Below, in pieces: positions 34,435 to 44,050 of a DNA stretch of 64,000 nucleotides. The DNA comes from Streptococcus canis. GTDB lineage: Bacteria; Bacillota; Bacilli; Lactobacillales; Streptococcaceae. Every line of letters starts with the position of its first letter. Positions within the stretch are counted from its first letter, which is position 1. The DNA is taken from contig NZ_LR134293.1 of NCBI RefSeq assembly GCF_900636575.1, positions 1,303,501-1,367,500 on the forward strand. The letters run 5' to 3'. A model generated the notes under the pieces. That model was not told the DNA's origin and searched no databases. It saw nothing but the letters and a program-made list of their open reading frames with translations. The position numbers were made by a program, and so were the translations under genes.

Positions 34435-34743
34435 TTGGTAGATTATTTATTTAATTCATCTGGAGAATGGATTTGCTTTAAAGTTAATAAATTTATTTGG
34501 GATACGAATGGAAATATAATTGGCTGGCTTCCATGGGGAGATAATGATGTTGTTACTATGGAAGGCGATTATTTAGGAACTATTGTAGATAAAGATAGAA
34601 TTTATTATTTTTCAAATCATCCATATAGAGGCTATCCAGGTTATCCGGGTTACCCGGGTTATCCAGGCTATCCAGGCTACCCAGGGTTTGCTGGTTATAA
34701 GCCTTTGCCACCGGGTGCAAAAGATATCGTTATAAAAAAATAA
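34435..34743 (+). CDS. 4-fold beta flower-type protein with GYP repeats
   Basis: 102 residues. The first 60 (MVDYLFNSSGEWICFKV ... DYLGTIVDKDRIYYF) look like the small beta-rich 4-fold beta flower domain; then comes a repeat of Gly-Tyr-Pro six times and a short tail. Starts with TTG after GGAGGAAAG. Function unknown. It is inserted between the coupling protein and SSB and is probably cargo. A terminator follows. Confidence 0.6.
   Translation: MVDYLFNSSGEWICFKVNKFIWDTNGNIIGWLPWGDNDVVTMEGDYLGTIVDKDRIYYFSNHPYRGYPGYPGYPGYPGYPGYPGFAGYKPLPPGAKDIVIKK
34630..34686 (+). repeat. Tandem 9-base repeat encoding Gly-Tyr-Pro units
   Basis: Six units of the form GGYTAYCCR; third bases vary between units, so it is an old or selected repeat, yet it could still change length by slippage without breaking the frame. 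Confidence 0.85.
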
Positions 34744-34769
34744 TATTATTAAGTTATTAAAAACTGAGA

Positions 34770-34808
34770 AAGCAGTAAGTCTAAGGAACATAGATTTACT
34801 GCTTTTTT
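34770..34808 (+). terminator. Terminator before the ssb leader
   Basis: AGCAGTAAGTCT, ten-base loop, AGATTTACTGCT, then six T residues. Confidence 0.85.
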
Positions 34809-34883
34809 ATTACTTAAAATCAGGAGGCAAGATGATAAGGATAAGAAGTCCTACTTAAAGGAAAATCAAATAGTAAGAGTATA

Positions 34884-34922
34884 AGCGATTGGCAAAGTAT
34901 GAAGTCCGGTCGCTTTTTTTAT
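34884..34922 (+). terminator. Second hairpin terminator/attenuator in front of ssb
   Basis: AGCGATTGG ... CCGGTCGCT with a long loop and seven T residues, only 25 bases before the ssb ATG. A tiny frame starting ATGATAAGG (34831) lies between the two hairpins, as in a leader-peptide attenuator. Confidence 0.65.
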
Positions 34923-34945
34923 TTAAAAGAAAAGGAGAAATTTTA

Positions 34946-35257
34946 ATGAAGCAAGAAATGATTAATATTGATGCCAACTTGTTGGCAGAACCGACTTTCT
35001 CAAAATTTGAAAAAGAGGGAGAAAAAGTGGAAGTTGCAAACTTCACGCTTGTAAAAAAGTACGGAAAAGGCAAGGAGTACATTAACTGTGCAGCTTATGG
35101 AGAAAAGGCAGAAATAGCAAAAGCCTTTGAAAAAGGCGATTTAATCCATATCTTTGGCTACTTTAAGAAGCGTGAAAAAGAGGGAAAGACTTACAAGAAC
35201 TTTGTTGTGAAGTCATATAACAAGATTGAAAAGAAAGAAAAAAACGAGGAGGAATAA
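34946..35257 (+). CDS. Single-stranded DNA-binding protein of the element
   Basis: 103 residues forming an OB fold: NLLAEPTFSKFEKEGEKVEVANFTLV, YINCAAYGEKAEI and DLIHIFGYFKKREK. This is the short SSB version found between the coupling protein and Maff2 in CTn-type elements, probably protecting transferred strands. AAAGGAG lies ten bases before ATG 34946; longer upstream frames cross the hairpin and are not used. Confidence 0.82.
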   Translation: MKQEMINIDANLLAEPTFSKFEKEGEKVEVANFTLVKKYGKGKEYINCAAYGEKAEIAKAFEKGDLIHIFGYFKKREKEGKTYKNFVVKSYNKIEKKEKNEEE

Positions 35258-35260
35258 ATC

Positions 35261-35476
35261 ATGGAATTTTTTGGACAAGCAGTCAATGTATTAAAGATTT
35301 TAGTAATGGCAGTAGGTGCAGGACTTGGAGCGTGGGGTGTTATCAATCTTATGGAAGGATATGGTAATGACAATCCCGGAGCAAAGTCTCAGGGGATTAA
35401 GCAGCTAATGGCGGGTGGAGGTATTGTTCTAATTGGATTAAAGCTGATTCCACTACTTGCTAATGTATTAAAGTAG
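35261..35476 (+). CDS. Maff2-family pilin-like membrane protein
   Basis: 71 residues with two hydrophobic helices (about 8-28 and 47-66) and the family block GAWGVINLMEGYG. By place and size it is the VirB2/pilin-like subunit of the type IV secretion channel. Four bases after ssb; typical of Tn1549-like elements. Confidence 0.82.
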   Translation: MEFFGQAVNVLKILVMAVGAGLGAWGVINLMEGYGNDNPGAKSQGIKQLMAGGGIVLIGLKLIPLLANVLK

Positions 35477-35487
35477 GGAGATAGCCT

Positions 35488-36351
35488 ATGTTTGGGATAT
35501 TCGACAAAATAGAAGAATTTTTTAAAGAACTTCTACTGGGCGGTATCCAAGCAAATCTAGAGTCTATGTTTCTTGATATTAACGATAAAGTTGGTGTGGT
35601 TGCAACAGATGTAGGTAAAACGCCTATGGGGTGGAATGGAGATGTATTTGCCTTTATCAAAAGCATTAACGATTCCGTCATTATTCCCATAGCAGGGCTA
35701 ATCATCACAGCAGTCCTTTGTATTGAGCTTATCAACATGGTAATGCAAAAGAACAATATGCACGATACGGATACCTTTGAATTTTTCAAGTACATCATAA
35801 AGATGTGGATTGCCGTATGGTTAGTATCTCATGCCTTTGAGTTTTCAATGGCGGTCTTTGATGTGGCACAACATATGGTAAATAAGGCGGCAGGGGTGAT
35901 AAACACCTCTGCCACCGTTTCCGGAGATCAGATAGTGGCAATGATGGATACCTTAAAAGAAAAGGAACTTGGAGAACTTGTCATGATTCTCTTTGAAACC
36001 TCTCTCATCAAGGTTGCTATACAGGTAATCTCTGTTGTAATCATGCTTGTGGTTTACGGAAGAATGTTTGAGATTTATGTTTACTCATCGGTTTCAGCCA
36101 TTCCCTTTGCCACAATGGGAAACAAAGAGTGGGGTCAGATTGGAACAAATTATATCAAAGGCTTATTTGCCATAGGACTACAAGGACTCTTTTTAATGGT
36201 TTGTCTTGGAATATATGCAGTATTAGTTAAGACAATACAGATAACAGATATACACACAAGTACCTTTACGATACTTGGATATGCGGTTTTGCTGGGGTTA
36301 ATGATGTTAAAGAGCGGAACACTGGCCAAAAGCGTATTAAATGCACACTAA
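35488..36351 (+). CDS. VirB6/TrbL-like conjugal membrane protein (CD0415/CD1112 family)
   Basis: 287 residues with about five to six membrane helices from residue 60 onward and an amphipathic N-terminus (FDKIEEFFKELLLGGIQANL). Relatives are the polytopic inner part of the conjugation channel. Part of the tight pcfB-virB4 operon. Confidence 0.85.
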   Translation: MFGIFDKIEEFFKELLLGGIQANLESMFLDINDKVGVVATDVGKTPMGWNGDVFAFIKSINDSVIIPIAGLIITAVLCIELINMVMQKNNMHDTDTFEFFKYIIKMWIAVWLVSHAFEFSMAVFDVAQHMVNKAAGVINTSATVSGDQIVAMMDTLKEKELGELVMILFETSLIKVAIQVISVVIMLVVYGRMFEIYVYSSVSAIPFATMGNKEWGQIGTNYIKGLFAIGLQGLFLMVCLGIYAVLVKTIQITDIHTSTFTILGYAVLLGLMMLKSGTLAKSVLNAH

Positions 36352-36365
36352 AAGAAAGGAAAGAT

Positions 36366-36632
36366 ATGATGAACAAAAGAAAAACAGTATTTACAGCAGT
36401 AGTAGTTGGAATAGGTATTATGGCGGTGATGGATAGAATCAGGATTCACAGCAAGGTAAATGCTTTGGAAGAAAGAACAAAAGACATTGGTAGCTGCCAT
36501 AATGATTTTTGCTTAATTCAGAAAAGATATAACAGAAGTACAGATGAACAGATTGCAAGTATTCAGGAAGAAATCGGCTCCGTATATGAGCATATAGAAG
36601 AACTTTCAAAGGAAAAAGAAGATGGGAGGTAA
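36366..36632 (+). CDS. Single-pass membrane protein of the conjugation operon
   Basis: 88 residues: one hydrophobic helix at about 8-24, then a charged, probably coiled-coil region (QIASIQEEIGSVYEHIEELS). No known domain recognised. Its place between VirB6-like and PrgI genes suggests a small accessory channel subunit. Confidence 0.65.
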   Translation: MMNKRKTVFTAVVVGIGIMAVMDRIRIHSKVNALEERTKDIGSCHNDFCLIQKRYNRSTDEQIASIQEEIGSVYEHIEELSKEKEDGR

Positions 36633-36635
36633 GTT

Positions 36636-37025
36636 ATGGCATATGTACCTATACCTAAAGACTTAAAGAAGGTAAAAACAAAGGTGGCATTTAACCTGAC
36701 GAAAAGACAGCTTATCGGTTTTACGATTGCAGGACTTATTGGAATACCAATCTATTTATTTATGCGAAAGGTAGTTCCAAATGATATAGCAGTCATATTT
36801 CTCATTGTGTCCACTCTTCCTATATTTTTCATCACTCTTTTTGAAAAGGACGGACTTAACTTTGAGAAATATTTTAAGTATATTTACCTTCATAAATTTT
36901 ATCAGCCACAGAAAAGAGTGAGAAAGGAGGTTTACCTTGAAAGACAAAAGAAAGATTCAGCAGCTAAAGCTCATGCAAAACAAAAAGAAGTTAAGAATTC
37001 AAAGACAGGACTTAAAGCAAAATAA
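36636..37025 (+). CDS. PrgI-family (VirB3-like) protein
   Basis: 129 residues: starts MAYVPIPKDLKKVKTKVAFN, two membrane helices at about 27-45 and 50-68, then LNFEKYFKYIYLHKFYQPQKR and a basic tail. PrgI proteins are VirB3-like partners of the VirB4 ATPase. Its 3' 89 bases overlap the start of virB4 in another frame. Confidence 0.87.
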   Translation: MAYVPIPKDLKKVKTKVAFNLTKRQLIGFTIAGLIGIPIYLFMRKVVPNDIAVIFLIVSTLPIFFITLFEKDGLNFEKYFKYIYLHKFYQPQKRVRKEVYLERQKKDSAAKAHAKQKEVKNSKTGLKAK

Positions 37026-38463
37026 GGGAAAATCTAAAAAAGATAAAGGCGGGCTACTTGACCTTATCTTTAGGAAAGAACCAAAAAGATATACTGTTGA
37101 AGATACCATTCCCTACCTTAGACTCTTAAAAAGTGGGATATGTCAGATTGATGAAAATCATTTTAATAAGAGTATCGCCTTTGAGGATATAAACTATCAG
37201 CTTGCATTAGAAGAAGATAGGGATTTGATTTTTAATCAGTTTGCAAACTTTCTTAACTCCTTTGATCCAAGTATCAGCATAGAGTTTTCGTATATCAATC
37301 AGCTTGGCAGAAATGAAGAAATGAAATCGGCAATTCAAATACCGGACAAAGGAGATGGCTTTGACGATATACGCCTTGAGTTTCGAGAGATGCTAAAAAG
37401 TCAGATTGTCAAGGGAAATAACGGACTGAAAAAATCAAAATATGTAACTTTTACAGTAGAAGCGGATAATTTAGAACAGGCAACATCAAAACTGGAAAGA
37501 ATGGAGATAGATATATTATCAAGCCTTAAAAGTATGGGAGTAAGAGCAGAAAGCCTTAACGGAGAGGAAAGGCTAAAGATACTTCATGATGTTTTAAATC
37601 CGAATAAGACCTTTGAATTTTCATATAAGGACTTAAAGAAAAAGGAAAGTACAAAGACATATATTGCTCCAGATGAATTTAACTTTACACCGTCAAGGTA
37701 TTTTAAGTTTGGAAAGTTTATCGGAGCAGCAAGTCATTTTCAAATTCTTGCAAGTGAGCTTTCAGACCGTATGCTTGCCGAGTTTTTGGATATAGATGAT
37801 AACATCAATATCTCTTTTCATATAAAGGCAATTGAGCAATCAGAAGCCATCAAGATGGTAAAAAGAAAAAATACCGATATTGATAAGATGAAGATTGAGG
37901 AAAACAAAAAGGCTGTAAGGTCAGGCTATGATATGGACATTCTCCCATCAGACCTTATTACCTACGGAGAAGATGTCAAAAGCCTCTTAAAAGACTTACA
38001 AACAAGAGATGAAAGGATGTTTGTTGTAAGTATTGTCTTTATGAACTTTGCAAGGACAATTCAAAAGCTCGATAACACCATCTCCCAGATAAGCTCTATT
38101 GCCAATAAGCATAACTGTAAATTGAAAAGACTTGACCATACGCAGGAACAGGGCTTAGTGAGTGTGTTGCCTCTTGGGATAAATAAGATTGAAATAGATA
38201 GAGGACTGACAAGTTCATCAACAGCGGTCTTTATGCCCTTTACAACAGAGGAGCTTTTTATCAACTCATCAAACAGTTTGTATTACGGTCTAAATGCCCT
38301 GAGTCATAACCTGATTATGGCTGACAGAAAGAAGTTAAAGAACCCAAACGGTCTTATCTTAGGAACGCCCGGAAGTGGTAAATCCTTTAGTGCTAAAAGG
38401 GAGATGGCAAATGCTATTTTAGTAACGGATGATGATGTGATTATCTGTGATCCGGAAGGAGAG
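36937..38463 (+). CDS. VirB4-like conjugation ATPase, 5' exon (CTn-type half)
   Basis: 509 codons from TTG 36937 (GGAGG upstream) to the intron border. Basic N-terminus, the VirB4 N-terminal domain, Walker A LGTPGSGKSFSAKRE at about residue 480 and DDDVIICDPEGE at the border. Codons are AGA/AGG and ATA rich like the genes before it. Without splicing, translation runs seven codons into the intron and stops. With splicing it joins in frame to the 3' exon at 40777, giving about 802 residues. The two halves seem to come from different VirB4 families. Confidence 0.87.
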
Positions 38464-40776
38464 GTGCGACAAGAAGTCGTGTTATAAATTGCTGGTTTAG
38501 CTACTCTATCCATTTGGAGTAATCCTACCACAGCCTGCTTGACTGGTAACGGTCATGTTGGGAAGCCTGTGGAACAATATGGAAAGTCTGATAGCCTAAA
38601 TCAGATGGACTGTTAGGATAAGAATACTATGGTGAACAGATAGTGAATCATTGCAAGAGTCGTTACAGGGACTAAGTGAAATAAGGCTGAAACACTTACA
38701 CCAAAAGGTACGGAGGAGGTCATTGGGGCTTTCATAACCTAATGACAAATGGACACATTCTTCCCGGCTCAAAGATGGCACCTAAGGTATTCACAATTAT
38801 TTATCATACGGAACTTGGTAAGCCCTATGTATTCCTTCTAATTTGTTAGAAGGTATTGAACTCGCAAGAGGGATAGATGATACAGAGGGTAGAGGAAAGG
38901 ATAAAAAGCGAAGGCTCCAGCTGTAATGGCAGGAGATAGGGGTTCAAACTTTGCCCTGACCTGAAAGGGTGCAGACTTATCCTATGGTATTTCATGACAA
39001 GAAATGGAGGTAAACCTATGAATGATAAGCATTCAACGACAGCACAAGCTGAGAAGCTATCACACAAGCAACTGCTCGCTAATCAATGGAAAAGTATTGA
39101 TTGGAAGCGGGCAGAACAAGAAGTGAATAGGCTACAAATCAGGATTGTCAAGGCTACTCAAGCCAAAAATACAAACACAGTGAAAAGACTTCAGTATTTA
39201 CTAACACATTCTTTTTACGCCAAGGCACTTGCCGTTCGTCGAGTGACGACTAACAAAGGTAAGAAAACGGCGGGTGTAGATGGTGAACTTTGGACGACAC
39301 CTGCTCAAAAGATGGAAGCTCTCTTATCTCTAACGGACAAAGGCTATAAAGCCAGTCCACTGAGACGGGTTTACATCGACAAAAAGGGTAAGAAGAAAAA
39401 GCGTCCATTAGGGATTCCTACCATGTACGATAGAGCCATGCAGGCACTTTATGCCTTAGCGCTCGAACCTATCGCAGAAACAACTGCAGATACTAAATCG
39501 TTCGGTTTCCGAAAAGGGAGAAGCTGCCAAGATGCTTGTGAGTATATCTTTACAGCGCTATCACGAAAAGCTTCTCCTGAATGGATTTTAGAAGGCGATA
39601 TCAAAGGTTGTTTTGATAACATTAGCCATGATTGGCTCTTGGAGAATATTCCGATGGACAAATCCATCTTGAAGCAATTTCTTAAATCAGGTTTTGTATT
39701 CAAGGGCGAGTTATTCCCAACGGAAGATGGCACACCACAAGGTGGTATCATCTCACCTATTCTTGCCAATATGGCACTCGATGGGTTACAACAAGTCTTA
39801 TCGGATAGATTCCATACCAATCGTTTAGGAAAAATCGACCTTCGATTCAAGAACAGCCATAAGGTCAATCTTGTCCGTTATGCGGATGATTTTATCGTCA
39901 CAGCTGCGACACAAGAAATTGCTTTGGAAGCTAAAGAAGTGATTAAGGAATTTCTGCTTGGGCGAGGCTTAGAGCTATCAGAAGAAAAGACACTGGTGAC
40001 TCATATCAACGATGGTTTCGACCTGCTTGGTTGGAACTTTCGGAAGTACAAAGGTAAATTAATTGTCAAACCTTCTAAGAATTCTATTCAAACCGTCATT
40101 GGTAAATTCTCAGAAACCATCCTCAAGCGAGGAAAAGCATGGGAACAAGAAGTCTTAATCATGAAACTAAATCAACAGATACGAGGATGGACCAACTACC
40201 ACCAATCCGTTTGTGCTAGTGAAGCCTTCTCCTATCTGGATTACCATTTATATGAATTATTGTGGCGGTGGGCAAAACGTCGCCATCCGAAGAAAGGTCA
40301 ATGGTGGATTTCGACCAAGTATTGGCATAGAAGAGGCAGTCGCAGTTGGGTATTTGCTTCAGGCGATAAAGAACTCATTCGAGTTGACCACACTGCTATT
40401 GTCAGACATACAAAGGTTAGAGAACACGCCAATCCTTACTTGGATACAGAATACTTTGCTCAACGAGCCTTTAATCATGGTATGAAACGATTGACAGGTC
40501 GGTTTAAACTTGTTTGGAAGCAACAAGACGGACGCTGTCATCACTGTGGACTCCCGATGGAGATTGGAGAAGATAGAGAAATATTCTTCAAAATTCCAAA
40601 ATCCAAGGGAGGTGTGGAAGACGTTGACAATATGGCTTATGTGCATCGTTATTGTCAGCGACTATTTATTGAGAGCCGCTCGAAAGAGTGATGAAATGCT
40701 TGAGCCGTATGAGGGGAAACTCTCACGTACGGTTTTTAGAGAGGAAGGTGGTAGTAATACCACTGACCTACTCGAC
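38464..40776 (+). mobile_element. Group II intron in virB4
   Basis: Begins GTGCGACAAGAAGTC, a typical group II 5' end, and ends CTACTCGAC just before TAC of the next exon. Domain V lies at 40702-40735 (starts GAGCCGTATGAGGGG, with the AGC triad and a GAAA-type loop) and domain VI at 40736-40776. The ribozyme 5' domains fill 38464-39017. The encoded RT-maturase-HNH protein is intact. Removal leaves the frame GAG-TAC, encoding the conserved DPEGE-Y of virB4. All parts needed for splicing and retrohoming seem present. Confidence 0.92.
39018..40691 (+). CDS. ltrA: Group II intron-encoded reverse transcriptase/maturase with HNH endonuclease
   Basis: Promotes splicing of its own intron and carries out target-primed reverse transcription. 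About 557 residues from ATG 39018 (GGAGG seven bases before). RT domains include GIPTMYDRAMQALY, FGFRKGRSCQDA, PQGGIISPIL and the active site VRYADDFIV; the maturase domain X follows (LIMKLNQQIRGWTNYH) and the C-terminal HNH nuclease has CHHCGLPM ... HRYCQRL. All catalytic residues that I can check are intact. It ends 11 bases before domain V. Confidence 0.95.
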   Translation: MNDKHSTTAQAEKLSHKQLLANQWKSIDWKRAEQEVNRLQIRIVKATQAKNTNTVKRLQYLLTHSFYAKALAVRRVTTNKGKKTAGVDGELWTTPAQKMEALLSLTDKGYKASPLRRVYIDKKGKKKKRPLGIPTMYDRAMQALYALALEPIAETTADTKSFGFRKGRSCQDACEYIFTALSRKASPEWILEGDIKGCFDNISHDWLLENIPMDKSILKQFLKSGFVFKGELFPTEDGTPQGGIISPILANMALDGLQQVLSDRFHTNRLGKIDLRFKNSHKVNLVRYADDFIVTAATQEIALEAKEVIKEFLLGRGLELSEEKTLVTHINDGFDLLGWNFRKYKGKLIVKPSKNSIQTVIGKFSETILKRGKAWEQEVLIMKLNQQIRGWTNYHQSVCASEAFSYLDYHLYELLWRWAKRRHPKKGQWWISTKYWHRRGSRSWVFASGDKELIRVDHTAIVRHTKVREHANPYLDTEYFAQRAFNHGMKRLTGRFKLVWKQQDGRCHHCGLPMEIGEDREIFFKIPKSKGGVEDVDNMAYVHRYCQRLFIESRSKE

Positions 40777-41658
40777 TACAGTATCATTGGTCAAGCCTTT
40801 GGTGGGGAAAGCATTGATATTGCGCCTGACTCTACCACTTTCTTAAACGTTTTAGACTTATCCGATGACAATATGGATGAAGACCCTATTAAGGTCAAAT
40901 CTGAATTTCTATTGTCTTGGATTGGGAAACTCTTAGACCGGAAAATGGACGGTCGAGAAAAGTCCCTGATTGACCGTGTGACACGGTTAACCTATAAGCA
41001 TTTTGAGACACCATCTCTCGTAGAATGGGTCTTTGTTCTCTCTAAACAGCCTGAACAAGAAGCCAAGGACTTGGCACTCGATATGGAACTCTATGTTGAA
41101 GGCTCACTAGACATTTTTTCACACCACACCAACATCAAAACCGATAGTCATTTCCTCATTTACAATGTTAAAAAGTTAGGGGATGAGTTGAAGCAGATTG
41201 CCCTCATGGTCATCTTTGACCAGATTTGGAATCGTGTGGTTAAAAACCAAAAACTTGGCAAGAAGACCTGGATTTACTTTGATGAAATGCAGCTTCTGTT
41301 GTTGGATAAGTACGCTTCTGATTTCTTCTTCAAGCTCTGGAGTCGTGTTCGTAAGTATGGGGCCATTCCAACAGGCATTACTCAAAATGTAGAGACTCTT
41401 CTTTTAGATGCCAATGGCAGACGTATTATCGCAAATAGTGAGTTCATGATTCTCTTGAAGCAAGCAAAAAACGACCGTGAAGAGTTGGTTCACATGTTGG
41501 GGCTATCAAAAGAGCTTGAAAAATACTTGGTCAATCCAGAAAAAGGGGCAGGTCTTATTAAAGCAGGGGCAACAGTTGTTCCTTTCAAAAATAAGATTCC
41601 TCACCAAACCAAGCTCTTTGACATCATGAGTACCGATCCAGAAAAGATGAGGACATGA
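40777..41658 (+). CDS. VirB4-like conjugation ATPase, 3' exon (streptococcal-type half)
   Basis: 293 codons continuing in frame after the intron: YSIIGQAFGGESIDIAPDSTTFLN, then Walker B KTWIYFDEMQLLL and the C-terminal IPHQTKLFDIMSTDPEK. These sequences resemble VirB4 of Tn5252-like streptococcal elements rather than the CTn-type 5' exon, and Arg codons here are mostly CGN. An upstream frame that starts inside the intron is not a real start. Followed after one base by the next conjugation gene. Confidence 0.82.
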   Translation, partial: YSIIGQAFGGESIDIAPDSTTFLNVLDLSDDNMDEDPIKVKSEFLLSWIGKLLDRKMDGREKSLIDRVTRLTYKHFETPSLVEWVFVLSKQPEQEAKDLALDMELYVEGSLDIFSHHTNIKTDSHFLIYNVKKLGDELKQIALMVIFDQIWNRVVKNQKLGKKTWIYFDEMQLLLLDKYASDFFFKLWSRVRKYGAIPTGITQNVETLLLDANGRRIIANSEFMILLKQAKNDREELVHMLGLSKELEKYLVNPEKGAGLIKAGATVVPFKNKIPHQTKLFDIMSTDPEKMRT

Positions 41659-41659
41659 G

Positions 41660-43225
41660 ATGAAAGAGGATAAAAAGCTGATCAAACAAGCCAGACAAAA
41701 CTTTCGAAGCAACTTAAAATCAGCACGTATGTATTACCGGAAAGAAGTTAGGACCTTAAGACAGACTGTTCCAAAAAAAGGACGATTTCGAAAACCAACC
41801 CGAAATTCTCTTTTTCAGGAAAAGAATACAGAGTTAAAAGAAAATCTACTCAGTAGCCAAAAGGAAGCAGAAGAGAAGTTCCTAAAGGAAATTACCTATG
41901 TGTCTCCTAGACTGTTGAAGGTAAAGGAAATCAAGAAGTATCGACTTCCGCAAGCTCAAGAACGTTTGCGGACGGCAAGAAAACATTTGTCAGAAGTGAA
42001 ACTAAGTGAAAAGTCAAAATCAGTTAATCCTAAGTTTACTTTCCAAAAAGAAAATCCTTCCTTGAAGTCTCGCTTTCAGTTTCACCAAGAAAAATCATTT
42101 GATCGACTAAGTGCAGAAAAAGAAGTAAGTTCTGCCAAACGTGAGGTCAAACAACTCAAGAAAGTCCAAAAGTCTAAGAAAAGTTCTACCAAAGTCAAAG
42201 CTGGATTAGGCTTAGTTGCATCTGAATCGCTTGACTTGGTGGCACAGGATGATGATTTAGATGGTCTAAGAACATTAAAGGATACTAGCTTGAAAGCCAG
42301 ACGCTATGGCAGGTTTACCTATCAAGCAGGTAAAGTGGCGGTGAAAAGTGGTCAGACTGGTGTGCGTTTTACAAAAACGAAAGTGGCTCATGGAAAGGAA
42401 CGATTCCAGAACTTCAAAAAGGGAAAAGGATTCACACGGCAGAAACCTCTTAAACCACAAAGACGCTACCGAACCTTTTTAAAGCATGCCAAAAAGCACA
42501 GTCTAGCAGGAGTTAAGGGGATTGCCCAAGCCATTAAGGGCAGTCTGACCTTCTTTTCTGCTATTGCGGGAAATCCTTTGACTTGGATTGTCTCAGGCAT
42601 TCTCTTGATACTCCTTTTGATGTTGAGCTTTTTCATGAGTGTCTCAGGAAGCAGTGTCATTCAACAAGATGAAATGGAATTGACCAAGGCCTATACCCAC
42701 ATGACGTGGGAAGATGCGGAGCATACGAGAACCAACGAAAAAGGGATTACCTATTACACCAAGATTGATGAGGTCATGGTTTACATGAATCATCAATACC
42801 AAGACTACAAGTTAGATGATGTCATGGAAACAGGTGGTGCGACTTATAAAGCATTTCTCAGTCAAGTGTGGACATACTTAAACGATGGTGATTCTATTAA
42901 ATCCATGTCTGACTTGTATAAAGAACCTGCTTACAAGCTGTCTGATGAGGATCAGGAAGAACTAAAGGAGTTGACCGAAGAAGGCAACTACCTAGCCCTT
43001 CAAGAATTGGCCAATCCCTTTCAGGGACAGAACGATGAGGATAGTTTAAACATGACCTACCGATATGGTTATGAGGTCATTGATGAGAAACCAACGCTTC
43101 ATCACCATATCATCTTAGAAGCAAAAGAAGGTCAAGTCATTGTGGCTCCAATGGATGGCAAGGTATCTCTTGATGGAGAGAATATTATCATGAAAAGGCA
43201 ACACTTTTCTGTACAGATTTTATAA
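41660..43225 (+). pseudogene. Conjugation membrane protein (PrgK/CHAP-type), truncated by IS
   Basis: The first 517 residues of a large streptococcal ICE protein: long, very basic, coiled-coil-prone N-terminus (1-290), membrane helix at about 308-330 (WIVSGILLILLLMLSFFMSV), then an extracellular region. Relatives end in a wall-cleaving lysozyme/CHAP domain that opens the cell wall for the channel; that part is missing. The native frame is cut at about 43209 by the IS end, and the last residues (VQIL) come from the IS terminus. Confidence 0.8.
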
Positions 43226-43235
43226 AGTGCTTTTT

Positions 43236-44015
43236 CTAAACGACTAAACGTTTGGTCATCGGTGTTTGGTAGTTGAGGCAGCTGTGAATGCGGTGGTGAT
43301 TCCACCAGTGGACATAGTCCTTAGTTTTGAGGGCCAATTCTTCTAGCGTCTGGAAAGTTTCCTGGTGGACAAATTCCATTTTGAAAGCACGATAGGTACT
43401 TTCAGCAACGGCATTGTCGTAAGGACAACCTGCTTGACTAAGAGAGCGGGTGATTCCGAAGGCCTCCAACATGTCATCAATCAAAGTATTATCAAACTCC
43501 TTCCCACGATCTGACTGGAATATCTTGACTTTGGTCAGAGCGTAAGGGATGCTCTGAATCGCTTGTTTGACCAATTCGGGGGTCTTGTGCCAACCAACTG
43601 ACAGACCGATGATTTCACGATTGAAGAGGTCAATAATCAAGCAAACATAAGCCCAACCATTACCGACACGAACGTAGGTTAAGTCTGACACTAAAGCTTT
43701 TAGAGGCTTTTCTTGATGAAATTGTCTGGCTAAGTGATTAGGAATAGCTGCCTCATTCTTCCCTTTTGAATATGGCTTGAAGGCTGCTTTCTGGTAAACG
43801 GATACTAAGTTGAGTCTGTGCATGATGCGACGAATCCGACGACGAGACAGCTGGATGCCTTCATTTTTCAAACATTTCTTGATTTTCCTAGCCCCGTATC
43901 TGGCCTTACTTTCGAGAAAAATAGCTTTGATTTTTTCTTCAAGCTCGGTATCAGATACGGATTCCACAGCTTTGTAGTAATAGCTAGAACGAGGAATACC
44001 CAACCACCGACACAT
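43236..44015 (-). CDS. IS3-family transposase OrfB (DDE integrase core)
   Basis: 259 residues: HTH_21-type N-terminal region (RYGARKIKKCL), then the DDE catalytic triad in LVSDLTYVRVG, FQSDRGKEFDN and AVAESTYRAFKMEFV. In IS3 elements OrfB is made as an OrfAB fusion by -1 frameshifting. Here the orfB frame is open upstream across the short gap to orfA (encoding KDKYSISAMCRWLG), and AAAAG near the orfA stop is a possible slip site. Confidence 0.9.
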   Translation of the reverse strand: MCRWLGIPRSSYYYKAVESVSDTELEEKIKAIFLESKARYGARKIKKCLKNEGIQLSRRRIRRIMHRLNLVSVYQKAAFKPYSKGKNEAAIPNHLARQFHQEKPLKALVSDLTYVRVGNGWAYVCLIIDLFNREIIGLSVGWHKTPELVKQAIQSIPYALTKVKIFQSDRGKEFDNTLIDDMLEAFGITRSLSQAGCPYDNAVAESTYRAFKMEFVHQETFQTLEELALKTKDYVHWWNHHRIHSCLNYQTPMTKRLVV

Positions 44016-44050
44016 GGCTGAAATACTATATTTGTCTTTGTTAGCAGTGA

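Noticed and set aside
34630..34686. CRISPR-like array
   Set aside because: The 9-base units are contiguous without spacers and are coding in frame (Gly-Tyr-Pro). No CRISPR array was seen elsewhere in the window.
40510..40776. Start of the 3' virB4 frame inside the intron
   Set aside because: The upstream part of this frame reads through intron domains V and VI and the maturase gene in another frame. The real coding part begins at 40777 after splicing.
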